From the NCBI GenBank assembly GCA_036504095.1, contig DASXVS010000053.1, forward strand, positions 51,092 through 115,091: DNA of 64,000 nucleotides, given 5' to 3'. The notes beneath the pieces were generated by a model. The model made no database searches. It saw only the letters and a list, made by a program, of their open reading frames with translations, and had not been told where the DNA came from. The DNA comes from Armatimonadota bacterium (GTDB taxonomy: Bacteria; Armatimonadota; DTGP01; JAKQQT01). A program made the translations under genes and the position numbers. Positions 32,482 through 40,761 of the stretch are shown piece by piece (position 1 is the first letter of the stretch; each line of letters starts with the position of its first letter).

Positions 32482-33675
32482 TCAATGCGGGCTCGCTTCG
32501 CCTTCCCGTCCGCCCCCGCTCACCAATCTCTGGACGCTGCGCCGCGCTTGAGGGGCGAACTGGCTGTCGGGAAACATGAGCACGAACGCCTGGTACCGGC
32601 TGCGGGCGTCGTCGTTCCTGTCAAGGCGCTCGCACAGCACTGCGGCGCGCAGGGCGGCGCTTTCCGCCTCCGGCCCCTCGTCCGCCGCGAGGCGGTCGTA
32701 AACCGCCAGGGCGACGATGGCGTGACCCGTCTCCTCCAACACGTGCGCGGCGCGCATCTCGAACGCCGGCCTGGGCGCTTCAAGCGCGGCGGCGCGCATC
32801 GCCAGATATGCGTCGGCCGCCTCCCGATTGCGCCCATGCTCGAGGTGGATTTCCATCGTCCGCGCGTAGGTTCGCGCCGCCTTTTCCGTTTCGCCAAGCT
32901 GCAAAAGCACCCCGGCGTAATCGCCGCGAGATGTCGCGTCATCCGGGTGATCCCGCAGGTATTCGGCGAGGCGCCGGGCCTTCTGGTCCAGCGATTTCTG
33001 GGTTACGGCGTCCTCGCGTCTGCCGGCCCTGTACATTCCGGTCATCACCGCAAGGCTCATCCCCGCCAGAAAGCCTCCGATATGCGCCCAATGGGCCACA
33101 GCGCCGCGCCCGGCGGCGATCTCCAGCCAGCCCAGAAGCACTTCGCTGGCAAGCCAGCCGCACAAGACCCAACTGACCGGAACGGCGAGCCTGGACAATC
33201 GGACGTTGTAGTACCGCACGGTGTAAACACCGAGAAGCGCCGAGATGCCACCGCTGGAGCCGAGGAGGGGTTGTGACGCTTCGGCCGGCATGAAGAGGTA
33301 CACCATCGAAACGTGCAGTAACCCGGCGACCGCCGATCCAAGCACGAAATACGCCAGAAGCGCCGGGGTCCCCACTCCACGCTCCAACCGCGGGCCGATC
33401 AGGAGGAGAAACGCCATGTTGACGGCCCAATGCAGCACGTCCGCGTGGAAAAAGGCGTACGTGAGTGCGCTTCCGATGGAAACGTGACTGGGGGCGAGCA
33501 GCCAGAGCGATCCCCAATCGTAGGGCATCATCGCCTGGGCCGTCAGGACGGCGCCGGTGGTGAGAAACAAGGCCCCGATCCCGTAAGGAAAGCGCTGCCG
33601 CGCGCCGGACCCGTACCACCCGGTGGTACTGCCGAATGCGGTTGCTATACTTCGCCATGGTACCTTCGTCGTCAC
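32482..33675 (-). CDS. Rhomboid intramembrane serine protease with C-terminal TPR domain
   Basis: 397-aa membrane protease. The rhomboid domain covers about 30-210: HWAVNMAFL, the catalytic serine motif GSSG (Ser near 141) and the catalytic histidine in HWAHIGGFLAG (near 199). Six transmembrane segments are plausible. A TPR-like tail from about 225 to 385 (RGDYAGVLLQLGETEKAARTY, RYQAFVLMFPDSQFAPQARR) may recruit substrates. GTG 33675 was chosen instead of TTG 33681 because it is preceded by TGC-TACGAT and a 6-nt spacer, the same leaderless layout as recF. Confidence 0.87.
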   Translation of the reverse strand: MTTKVPWRSIATAFGSTTGWYGSGARQRFPYGIGALFLTTGAVLTAQAMMPYDWGSLWLLAPSHVSIGSALTYAFFHADVLHWAVNMAFLLLIGPRLERGVGTPALLAYFVLGSAVAGLLHVSMVYLFMPAEASQPLLGSSGGISALLGVYTVRYYNVRLSRLAVPVSWVLCGWLASEVLLGWLEIAAGRGAVAHWAHIGGFLAGMSLAVMTGMYRAGRREDAVTQKSLDQKARRLAEYLRDHPDDATSRGDYAGVLLQLGETEKAARTYARTMEIHLEHGRNREAADAYLAMRAAALEAPRPAFEMRAAHVLEETGHAIVALAVYDRLAADEGPEAESAALRAAVLCERLDRNDDARSRYQAFVLMFPDSQFAPQARRSVQRLVSGGGREGEASPH

Positions 33676-33681
33676 GCTCAA

Positions 33682-33690
33682 ATCGTAGCA
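33682..33690 (-). promoter_or_regulatory. Extended -10 of the rhomboid gene (leaderless)
   Basis: On the minus strand TGC plus TACGAT, then 6 nt, then GTG at 33675. No Shine-Dalgarno. Confidence 0.45.
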
Positions 33691-33738
33691 GTTCCGCGTT
33701 TCGAGTTACTAGCCCGCGCACGAGGGGGGAGGCGGAAG

Positions 33739-34809
33739 GTGGGAGACACAGGAGAGGAGGATCGAAGCAGGCAGGCACTTCGGCGCCCCCCCGAGACCCA
33801 GCCCCCGGCCCTGGAATCGTTCATTGCCGCCCTCCCCAAAGCGGAACTCCACCTCCATCTCGAAGGTACGGTTTCGCCCGAAACCTGGCTCCGCCTGCTG
33901 AAACGCCGTGAACCCGGCGCTTCGCTCACCGTGTCCGATCTACGCGACCGTATGCGCTTTCGGGATCTGCCGGCGTTTTTCGACGCCTGGATGTCGTTGA
34001 TCCTCGCGCTCAGGGAACCCGAGGATTTCCGGCTCATCGCCTTGGAATGCGGCCGCCAGCTTGCGCGCCAGAACGTTCTCTACGCGGAACTCCATACCTC
34101 TGTCGCGGGCGCGGCGCAGGCCGGTCGCTTAAACCCGGACGAGGTGATCCCGGCGATTGCCGAAGGGCTGGACGAAGCGCGCCGCGAGGGTGGCCCCGAG
34201 TGGCGCATGATCGTTGACATCATACGCGACCTCGCCGCCGCCGGCGATGCCGGCATCGGCCTGGATATCGCGCTCCGCCACCGCCACAACGGCGTGGTGG
34301 CGGTCGGATTGGGCGGCTCCGAGCAACTGTACGACGCCGGAACCGCCGGAGAAGCATTTTCGACGGCGCTCGACGCCGGACTCCACGCAACCGCGCATGC
34401 CGGCGAAGGCGCCGGCCCCGAAAGCATCTGGGCGGCGCTCGGAATAGGCGCACAGAGGATAGGACACGCCGCCCGCGCCGTTGAGGATCCCGTCCTTGTG
34501 GAGCACCTCGCCGCCAACCGTATCCATCTCGAAATGTGCCCCTCAAGCAACGTCTGCACGGGCGCGGTGGGTTCGATGGGCGAGCACCCGTTGGCTCGCT
34601 TTCTGAGGGCAGGCATGGCGATCAGCCTGAACACGGATGACCCCGCCTTTTTCGGCGCGGATCTGAACACGGAATACGCCCGCGTGGCGGCCGCTTTCGA
34701 TCTCACGCGCCTCGAACTGGTCAGGCTGGCACGCAACAGTTTCGAGGGCGCGTTTCTACCCGCGGCGGACAGGGCCCGCTACCTCAGCGCCCTGGATGCC
34801 GATTTGTAA
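33739..34809 (+). CDS. Adenosine deaminase family protein
   Basis: 356-aa zinc amidohydrolase that converts adenosine to inosine or, in this branch, possibly other purine or aminodeoxyfutalosine substrates. HLHLEGTV (zinc ligands H38, H40), the HAGEGAGPESI block with a zinc histidine and catalytic glutamate, and SLNTDDPAFF are present. GTG 33739 has GGGGGAGG upstream at the right distance; an in-frame extension to 33430 lies over the opposite rhomboid gene and is rejected. Confidence 0.87.
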   Translation: MGDTGEEDRSRQALRRPPETQPPALESFIAALPKAELHLHLEGTVSPETWLRLLKRREPGASLTVSDLRDRMRFRDLPAFFDAWMSLILALREPEDFRLIALECGRQLARQNVLYAELHTSVAGAAQAGRLNPDEVIPAIAEGLDEARREGGPEWRMIVDIIRDLAAAGDAGIGLDIALRHRHNGVVAVGLGGSEQLYDAGTAGEAFSTALDAGLHATAHAGEGAGPESIWAALGIGAQRIGHAARAVEDPVLVEHLAANRIHLEMCPSSNVCTGAVGSMGEHPLARFLRAGMAISLNTDDPAFFGADLNTEYARVAAAFDLTRLELVRLARNSFEGAFLPAADRARYLSALDADL

Positions 34810-34815
34810 TCGAAA

Positions 34816-34824
34816 TGCTACAAT
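34816..34824 (+). promoter_or_regulatory. Extended -10 of the pseudopilin gene
   Basis: TGC plus TACAAT upstream of the AAGGAGG ribosome binding site, giving a leader of about 16 nt. Same TGC-TAnnnT form as recF, galU and the rhomboid gene. Confidence 0.5.
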
Positions 34825-34845
34825 AGCGGCTAAGGAGGATTCACC

Positions 34846-35631
34846 ATGCTCCGCAAGGGATTCACACTTATCGAGCTGCTGGTCGTCATCGCGATTATCG
34901 CGATCCTAGCCGCCATCCTCTTCCCGGTTTTCGCCCGGGCAAGGGAACGCGCCCAGCGTGCAACGTGCATTTCCAACCTCAACCAACTCGGCAAGGCTCT
35001 GATTATGTATGGCGACGACAATGACGGGCGTTTCCCCTATGCCGGGGACTACATCGACGTCATGCCGGGCGGAAGCCTGAGCAACCTTACCCCCAAAGTG
35101 CCATTCCTGCAGAATCAAAGCCCAGCCATCGCGGGGGTCAATTGGCGGCAGACCGTCGGCCCGATCGGACAGTACCTGAAGAGCGCAGACGTGTGGAAAT
35201 GCCCCAGCGACAAAGGCCTGCGCAATATGACACCGCCCGGGAACCACAGCGTTTTCGCGCTCGCCAATTCCAGCTACACGTGGCACGTCCGGGTATCGTT
35301 CCGAGGCAGCCCTTATAAGTACAAACCCTACGATATGGCCAGCCTCAAACTGCCCAGCCGCGTGTTTCTGCTGAGCGACCAGGTTCCCGATCCCCTTTCA
35401 ACGTTCGCGGAAGGCCCCGGCGTAACCCCCCCGCAGGTCGCTGGAACGTGGCACGGGTGGGATGGCAAGAACTGGACAAGCCGCCGCCTCAACACCGTCT
35501 TCGCGGACAGCCACGTGGCCTCTGTGAGCGGCAAGGACTGGTACCAGCCGCCCGAAATACCCGCAACATCGTATTGGTACGGGTGGGGTCTGTACGCAGA
35601 CTACTTCGCCACCGGCAACCTCAACGGTTGA
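34846..35631 (+). CDS. Type II secretion-like pseudopilin, DUF1559-like
   Basis: 261-aa prepilin. [20 protein letters not shown] is a class III signal, cleaved after G5 by prepilin peptidase before the phenylalanine. [20 protein letters not shown] and [11 protein letters not shown] follow, the signature of the abundant DUF1559-related pseudopilins of Armatimonadota. The C-terminal H-X-G-type domain ([12 protein letters not shown]) is the usual closing module. Probably a secretion-system or surface pseudopilus protein. AAGGAGG lies 8 nt upstream. Confidence 0.9.
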   Translation: MLRKGFTLIELLVVIAIIAILAAILFPVFARARERAQRATCISNLNQLGKALIMYGDDNDGRFPYAGDYIDVMPGGSLSNLTPKVPFLQNQSPAIAGVNWRQTVGPIGQYLKSADVWKCPSDKGLRNMTPPGNHSVFALANSSYTWHVRVSFRGSPYKYKPYDMASLKLPSRVFLLSDQVPDPLSTFAEGPGVTPPQVAGTWHGWDGKNWTSRRLNTVFADSHVASVSGKDWYQPPEIPATSYWYGWGLYADYFATGNLNG

Positions 35632-35751
35632 GCCCGCAACCCGGTGTGTAATCCGGCGCCCCGAGCCACTCGGAGACCGTAGGGAAGGATCGTTTGACGC
35701 GTCGAAAGGCGGCGGGCCTATACTCCTGTACGCTTGTTCAGGAGGCTTCCG

Positions 35752-36384
35752 TTGCCGATAACCCATTTTCTACCGCCATATACCCGTCGCGGGGTCCCGT
35801 TCGTCCTTTCGGGTCCGTCCGGCGTCGGCAAAGACGCCGTGCTTGAGGCGGTCGCGCGGCTCGATACCCCCCCGGGCACTAAGGTTCACCGCGCCGTAAC
35901 GGCCACCACCCGCCCGCCCCGCCCGGGTGAAATCGATGGCGTGGACTACCATTTCTGGACGCACGCTCAATTCCGCCAGCACATCTTCGACGACGAAATG
36001 CTGGAGTGGGCCGAGGTCTACGGAAACCTGTACGGAATACCGCGGGCTTTCGTCGAGGTAGAGCTTACGGAGGGGCGCTCGGTGGTCATGAAGATTGATG
36101 TTCAGGGGGCAGCCTCCGTGCGGCGGGCGCTTCCGGATGCCGTTCTGATCTTTCTGGTCCCGCCAAGCATGCCGGAACTGCAGGCCAGATTGAACGGGCG
36201 CCTCACCGATTCCCAGGATGCCATTGACCGCCGCCTTGCCACCGCGCTGCACGAGATGCAGGCGCTACCGGATTACGACTACGTTGTGATCAACGATTCA
36301 CTGGATGAAGCCGCGGCGGAAGTGCGCGCTATTTTCCAGGCGGAGCAGATGCGCGTGCGCAACCTTCGTATCTCCCCACCATGA
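35752..36384 (+). CDS. gmk: Guanylate kinase
   Basis: Phosphorylates GMP to GDP; 210 aa. The P-loop reads GPSGVGKDAV, with aspartate in place of the usual serine or threonine after the lysine. RAVTATTRPPRPGEIDGVDYH (GMP-binding) and EWAEVYGNLYG follow. TTG 35752 was preferred to TTG 35734 because AGGAGG lies 6 nt upstream. A TATACT -10-like element at 35719-35724 lies in a 13-nt block shared with the YVTN gene's leader. The stop overlaps a possible ATG for the next gene. Confidence 0.93.
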   Translation: MPITHFLPPYTRRGVPFVLSGPSGVGKDAVLEAVARLDTPPGTKVHRAVTATTRPPRPGEIDGVDYHFWTHAQFRQHIFDDEMLEWAEVYGNLYGIPRAFVEVELTEGRSVVMKIDVQGAASVRRALPDAVLIFLVPPSMPELQARLNGRLTDSQDAIDRRLATALHEMQALPDYDYVVINDSLDEAAAEVRAIFQAEQMRVRNLRISPP

Positions 36385-36449
36385 GTCCGTTGGGTACTGG
36401 CTCGCCCGCCTGCTTCTCGGGCGGGTTGGCCCCGTTGAAAGGAATCCCC

Positions 36450-37181
36450 TTGCACTTTGCACTCCCGGCAATCGCCATCCTCGCGCTGACCGCCACGGCC
36501 GCCTGCGCCGCGCCAACAACCCTCCACTTTCCCAGCGGGGCCAAGGTCCTCACCGTGATGCGTTGGGCTGCGGACGGACCGGGCCGGCATCCGGTGGTGA
36601 TCCTGCTCTATGGAAGCGCCGGACCGGACCTGATCCTCAGCGACCCTCAATACCGACGTTACCCCGAGATGCTGTCTCGGGCCGGCTTCACGGTGTTCAT
36701 GCCGTACTATTTCGACCGGACCGGCACGAAACCGCACCAGGATTACTCGCCCGAGCAGTTCGCGATTTGGGTTCAGACCGTTCGCGACACCGTGAAGTGG
36801 ACCGCGGCGCGGAATGATGTCCAGCCGAATCGCATCGCGTTGGCCGGCCTCTCGCTAGGCGCCTTTCTGGGGCTGGCGGTCGGAACCGAGGAACCCCGCC
36901 TGGCCGCGCTGGCCGAATGCTACGGCGGCATGCCCGATGCCTATCGGGACCGCGTGAAGACAATGCCACCGACGCTTATCCTTCACGGGCAGAAAGACGT
37001 GCTGGTTGGTGTGGAGGAGGCGCACAAACTGGAGCGTCTCTTCTCGGAGCGGAAGGTGGCCTTCGAGACCCACATCTATCCGGAACAGAATCACGGTTTC
37101 ATGGACGGCGATGGCGAGGACTCCGCGCGGCGCATGATCGCGTTCTTCCGGGAACGGATGAAGCTCCACCCGCCCGATTGA
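36450..37181 (+). CDS. Exported dienelactone hydrolase-family alpha/beta hydrolase
   Basis: 243-aa protein starting at TTG 36450, with AAAGGA 6 nt upstream and a signal peptide ending near ACAAP. An ATG at 36381 overlapping gmk would add 23 residues that do not look like family sequence. The triad is Ser135 in GLSLG, Asp183 in HGQKDVLVG and His215 in QNHGF. The family hydrolyses dienelactones and other esters; the substrate is unknown. Confidence 0.82.
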   Translation: MHFALPAIAILALTATAACAAPTTLHFPSGAKVLTVMRWAADGPGRHPVVILLYGSAGPDLILSDPQYRRYPEMLSRAGFTVFMPYYFDRTGTKPHQDYSPEQFAIWVQTVRDTVKWTAARNDVQPNRIALAGLSLGAFLGLAVGTEEPRLAALAECYGGMPDAYRDRVKTMPPTLILHGQKDVLVGVEEAHKLERLFSERKVAFETHIYPEQNHGFMDGDGEDSARRMIAFFRERMKLHPPD

Positions 37182-37190
37182 GCCGGCATC

Positions 37191-37238
37191 AGCCAAAACG
37201 GAGGGCCGCCCTTCCTTGGGCGGCCCTCCGTTTTGGCT
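37191..37238. terminator. Bidirectional terminator
   Basis: A perfect 21-bp stem, AGCCAAAACGGAGGGCCGCCC (37191-37211) against 37218-37238, around TTCCTT. It carries a T-run on one side and an A-run on the other, between convergent genes. Confidence 0.9.
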
Positions 37239-37259
37239 GCGAACCAGGGGAGAGAGAAC

Positions 37260-37784
37260 TCACTTGCGACGGCGACAGAAACCAAGAAATGGAAGGGCCG
37301 TTGTGCCCAGTAAGGCCATTGAACCGGACTCCGGGACGGGCGGCGGACCGGTTACGCTCCGCTCGTCCTGGCCCACGGATTGAAACCAGGTCGCCGTGCC
37401 GGTCTGGCCTTCGGAAAGTGCCGTATAATGTTCAGTCCCGGTCAATCCCGCGGCGAGGGCGGAATGAATGCACTCGATGCGGCCGCGCCGGCTGAGGCCG
37501 GCGCCGGGCAGACGCGTCGCGAAGACGTCACGTGCCTGACCGGGCGAGGTAGAACGGTTCAGGTATACGCAAAGAGCGTTGAACGCGCTCATGTTATCGG
37601 CGGGCGCACCGTTAAGGGTGCCGTTGAAAATGCCTTCGAAAGTGCGGGAACCGGAGTGCCCCGGGAAGTTGATGGTAACGTTCGGGCCGATTTGGTTGTT
37701 GTTATAAGTTAGTTGGGAGGCGTCCGCGGCGATGGTTGTTGCCGCAAAGGTGAGAGACAGCATGTATCCGATTATGCGCTTCAT
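37260..37784 (-). CDS. Secreted PEP-CTERM-like protein
   Basis: 174 aa, function unknown. Signal peptide about 1-21 (ending AADA). The mature part is rich in N, T and G. The C terminus reads VPESGSMALLGTTALPFLGF and CRRRK: a PEP-like motif, hydrophobic helix and basic cluster, the sorting tag recognised by exosortases. The motif is PESG instead of PEPS. GGAGG lies upstream of the ATG. Such proteins are usually cell-surface or biofilm-matrix proteins. Confidence 0.72.
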   Translation of the reverse strand: MKRIIGYMLSLTFAATTIAADASQLTYNNNQIGPNVTINFPGHSGSRTFEGIFNGTLNGAPADNMSAFNALCVYLNRSTSPGQARDVFATRLPGAGLSRRGRIECIHSALAAGLTGTEHYTALSEGQTGTATWFQSVGQDERSVTGPPPVPESGSMALLGTTALPFLGFCRRRK

Positions 37785-38320
37785 TTTCGGGGCGACCTCC
37801 AGAGATCCCGATTTTCAGGAATTCGTTGCCAGGGAGTGGCGTCTGGATTGTCTTCTGGCAGGTAGCTTGCCATAAGCGAGCAGCCATTACACGGGAAAAG
37901 CGCACGGCATCAGCCCTGGAGCGTCAATTGCTACTAACGGCGGGCGCAGGTTACATCCTCCGCCCGTCCGGTTTCAGGCTTCTCCATGAGGGGTGGCCGG
38001 AGGCCCGTTGCGGCCGGTGAATGACGCCGCCTGCGACGTGGGACTTACACGCTTTACGTCCGACACGCCGATCTGCAAAGCAAAGGCGCCGATTGTCACT
38101 TTGGCGGACACGCCGGGACGGTTGCCTGCAGTACCGGATCGCGTTCGCCGATGCTATGGAAGGCGCTTCGGGAACCAGACGGCTCCCTTGGAGCGTCAAC
38201 AACATGACGCACCGAGCGCCATTCTCTTGGTGATTTCACAGCGTCAATCGGGTAGACATTAATCGGAGAGCCGCGCCGAAATCCCGAACAAGCCCGCTCC
38301 CCGGAACAGAAGGAACCGCA
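37785..38320. other. Gene-free region upstream of the sigma factor gene
   Basis: 536 nt with no ORF that has both coding character and a ribosome binding site. It must contain the promoters of the PEP-CTERM gene (leftward) and the sigma factor gene (rightward). I found no known riboswitch or tRNA, though a structured leader is possible. Confidence 0.5.
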
Positions 38321-39433
38321 GTGGCAGCCGACCGGAAAAAGGAAGACAAGGAATTCGGACCCGCGGAAATCGAGGCCCTGATACTAAAGGGCCGCGATAA
38401 AGGCAATCTCACGTTCGATGAACTGAACGAGGCGATTGCCGGCTATTCGCTCGATCCGGACCAGATTGAGGACATTCTTCAGACTCTCTCCGACGAGAGT
38501 ATCCCGGTTCTGCGCCGCGTCCTTCCCGGCAAGGCCCCCGAAGACGACGCCAGCGACGACGCGCGCGCCGCGGAATCGGCGATCGCCGCGCTGGATAAGG
38601 TCCCCGTGGATGATCCGGTGCGTATGTGGCTGAAGGAAGCCGCCAAAGGCCGTCTCTTGACCCACGCGGAAGAGATCGACCTGGCCCGCCACATCGAAGC
38701 GGGCGATCCCGAAGCCAAGGCCCGTCTGGTGGAGTCCAACCTTCGCCTCGTCATCAGTGTCGCCAAGAAATACATCGGGCGCGGGCTGAGCCTCAGCGAC
38801 CTCATCCAGGAAGGCAACGTTGGCCTCATCCGGGCGGCCGAGAAATACGACCACCGAAAGGGGCACCGCTTTAGCACGTATGCCACGTGGTGGATCCGGC
38901 AGGCGATCACGCGCGGCCTGGCCGATCAGGCGCGCACCATCCGCGTGCCCGTCCACATGGTGGAAACCCTGAACCGGATCGCCAAGGCCACCGCAACGCT
39001 CAGCCAGCACCTGGGACGCGAGCCCAGCCTGGAAGAGCTGGGGCAGATGGTCAGCCTTTCACCGGAGCGCGTTGGCGAAATCATGAAGATGGCGCCGGAG
39101 CCGTTGAGCCTCGAAACGCCGATCGGCGAGGAAGAGGAGACGCAGTTGGCGGATATGGTGGAGGATACCACCCGCGAATCGCCCATTGAGGCGGCCGAGG
39201 GAGTCCTCCTCCGCGAACAGATCCAGCGTGAACTCAACGGTCTTTCCGAACGCGAACGCGCCGTGCTGCGCCTGCGCTTCGGCTTCGACGACGGCTACCC
39301 CCGCACACTTGAGGAAGTGGGACGCGTGCTCAAACTGACGCGGGAGCGCATCCGGCAGATAGAGAACAAGGCGCTGAAAAAGCTGCGGCACCCCAGCCGG
39401 CGTCGCCGGCTGTCCGGCTACATCGAAGTATAG
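38321..39433 (+). CDS. rpoD: Primary RNA polymerase sigma factor (sigma-70)
   Basis: 370 aa. Region 1.1 lies at about 15-65. Region 1.2 ([19 protein letters not shown]) and region 2 (about 133-205) follow, the latter with [17 protein letters not shown] for core binding and [20 protein letters not shown] for -10 recognition. Region 3 precedes region 4.2 [20 protein letters not shown], which binds the -35. The ending [10 protein letters not shown] is typical of housekeeping sigma factors. GTG start. The extended and leaderless -10 sites seen elsewhere in the window would be read by this protein. Confidence 0.95.
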   Translation: MAADRKKEDKEFGPAEIEALILKGRDKGNLTFDELNEAIAGYSLDPDQIEDILQTLSDESIPVLRRVLPGKAPEDDASDDARAAESAIAALDKVPVDDPVRMWLKEAAKGRLLTHAEEIDLARHIEAGDPEAKARLVESNLRLVISVAKKYIGRGLSLSDLIQEGNVGLIRAAEKYDHRKGHRFSTYATWWIRQAITRGLADQARTIRVPVHMVETLNRIAKATATLSQHLGREPSLEELGQMVSLSPERVGEIMKMAPEPLSLETPIGEEEETQLADMVEDTTRESPIEAAEGVLLREQIQRELNGLSERERAVLRLRFGFDDGYPRTLEEVGRVLKLTRERIRQIENKALKKLRHPSRRRRLSGYIEV

Positions 39434-39546
39434 GTTAACGGCGCAGGCGCGAACGTACGTTCAGAGCACGTGCCGAGCAAGCAGACTCTCGCGGGTTTTG
39501 GGCGCCCAAACCCCGAAAATCGCCCGAAATACCGACTCCCGGGGGA

Positions 39547-39576
39547 TTGACAGGCACTACAACCCCATGATACGAT
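39547..39576 (+). promoter_or_regulatory. Sigma-70-type promoter with no gene downstream
   Basis: -35 TTGACA at 39547-39552, 18-nt spacer, -10 TACGAT at 39571-39576. It points right, into a stretch with no gene before the convergent GDPD gene, and ends at a terminator 60-70 nt further on. Confidence 0.5.
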
Positions 39577-39582
39577 TGCCCA

Positions 39583-39655
39583 GTGGCTGAGAGGACGTTG
39601 TCTTTAACAGCCCTCGGGGCACGGGAGGCCCAGCTCCCGTGCCCCACCCCTTTTT
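39583..39655 (+). ncRNA. Candidate small RNA of about 70 nt
   Basis: Bounded by the promoter at 39547-39576 and the terminator hairpin at 39616-39645 with its T-run. No homology to a known RNA was recognised. If it is transcribed, it could also pair with the antisense 3' end of the GDPD mRNA. Confidence 0.3.
39616..39655 (+). terminator. Strong intrinsic terminator
   Basis: GGGGCACGGGA (39616-39626) pairs perfectly with 39635-39645 around an 8-nt loop. A T-run follows at 39650-39655. It can end the sigma-factor transcript as well as the candidate small RNA. Confidence 0.85.
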
Positions 39656-40472
39656 ATGGCAGAGCATCTGCCGCCGGCCTGGCCTGGCCCGACAGCACGT
39701 CTTTCATCACAGCCGGAACGTTGGTGATGATGCTGTCCACGCCAAGCGCGATCAACCGGCGCATCTCCGCCGGGTCGTCCACCGTCCAGACGTTTACTTC
39801 AAGTCCCTTGCCCTTCGCGAAGGCCATGAAATCGCGTGTCACCGTGGGATACATCGGGTGAAGCGCCGTGATGCCATTCGGGAGCGTATCCGGGGTTTTA
39901 CCACTGTACAGAAATCCCGTAGCGATCGCCGGGTTCTTCAGATGCACACGCTCCAGCGCGGGCCCGTTGAACGACGAGACGATGACGCTCTTTTCCAGGC
40001 CGTACCGCTCGATCATCGCTACAACAGTGTCCGCCAGCTTGTTGACATCCTTTACGACGGCCTTGATCTCGATGTTGATGTACGGCCGGTTCTTCATCCG
40101 GAACACATCCTCCAGAGCCGGCATATGTTCGCCTTTGAACCTGGCGTCCTTCCATGAACCGGCGTCCAGTTTCCTGATCCGGGCATACGTCATCGATTCT
40201 ATCGCGCCCTTGCCGTTGGTGGTCCGGTCCACCGTCCCGTCGTGACACACGACGGGGACGCCGTCCGAGGTCAGCGAGGTGTCCAGTTCGACAGCCTCGG
40301 CGCCGAGTTCCACGGCAAGCTTGAACGCCGCGAGCGTGTTTTCCGGAGCGGCGGAGGAGGCGCCCCTGTGGGCGCAGATGTATGGTTTGTACATTTTGGT
40401 GGTTGCACGCTGCGGGGCCGCGAAGGCCGCGCCGGCGTAGATCATGGCCGATGCGATGATTATCCTCTGCAT
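39654..40472 (-). CDS. Exported glycerophosphodiester phosphodiesterase
   Basis: 272-aa protein with a signal peptide (about 1-18, ending AFAAP). HRGASSAAPENTLAAF, VELDTSLTSDGVPVVCHD and the later metal ligands (NIEIKA) are the GDPD catalytic set. It releases glycerol-3-phosphate from glycerophosphodiesters outside the cytoplasm. GGAAAGGA lies upstream of the ATG. Stop-side sequence overlaps the terminator of the opposite strand. Confidence 0.9.
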   Translation of the reverse strand: MQRIIIASAMIYAGAAFAAPQRATTKMYKPYICAHRGASSAAPENTLAAFKLAVELGAEAVELDTSLTSDGVPVVCHDGTVDRTTNGKGAIESMTYARIRKLDAGSWKDARFKGEHMPALEDVFRMKNRPYINIEIKAVVKDVNKLADTVVAMIERYGLEKSVIVSSFNGPALERVHLKNPAIATGFLYSGKTPDTLPNGITALHPMYPTVTRDFMAFAKGKGLEVNVWTVDDPAEMRRLIALGVDSIITNVPAVMKDVLSGQARPAADALP

Positions 40473-40696
40473 GTGATCGCGTTCCTTTCCGCGGCGCCTG
40501 TGTCCGCGAATGCAGGCAGTTTCGACGTTCCACTCAGGCGGCGAAGCGGACGCGCGATTTCCTCATTGTGGGCACGGAGAAACGACGAAAGACCGCATGT
40601 TTCAAGCCGTGGAGGCCGTGAAATTGCCGTTACCGAGCCGGCCGCTTAAGATTCCCGGCATCTCACGCCGATACCTATGCTGAAGCAGGCGCCCCC

Positions 40697-40725
40697 TTGC
40701 GTGTTTGCCTGCCATGGTGTACAAT
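40697..40725 (+). promoter_or_regulatory. Promoter of the fibre-like protein gene
   Basis: -35 TTGCGT at 40697-40702, 17-nt spacer, -10 TACAAT at 40720-40725, about 36 nt before the ATG. The block GTGTACAATCG recurs upstream of the 28976 gene. Confidence 0.5.
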
Positions 40726-40761
40726 CGGGCACATAGCAAACATGCTCGAGGGAGGCTGTGT

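Noticed and set aside
33430..33738. Longer adenosine deaminase N terminus starting at 33430
   Set aside because: It would lie antisense to the rhomboid gene and shows no family sequence; GTG 33739 has a better ribosome binding site.
36381..36449. ATG at 36381 as the start of the dienelactone hydrolase (overlapping gmk by 4 nt)
   Set aside because: The 23 added residues are not signal-like, while TTG 36450 has a ribosome binding site and opens a clean signal peptide. It remains possible.
38040..38110. Possible cyclic-di-GMP or other riboswitch in the sigma-factor leader
   Set aside because: Short A-rich strings resemble pieces of GEMM riboswitches, but the paired stems and conserved order are absent.
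40473..40696. Search for tRNA or other structural RNA genes in the larger gaps
   Set aside because: No GTTC-A-style T loop with matching acceptor stem was found in any gap of the window; no tRNA is reported.
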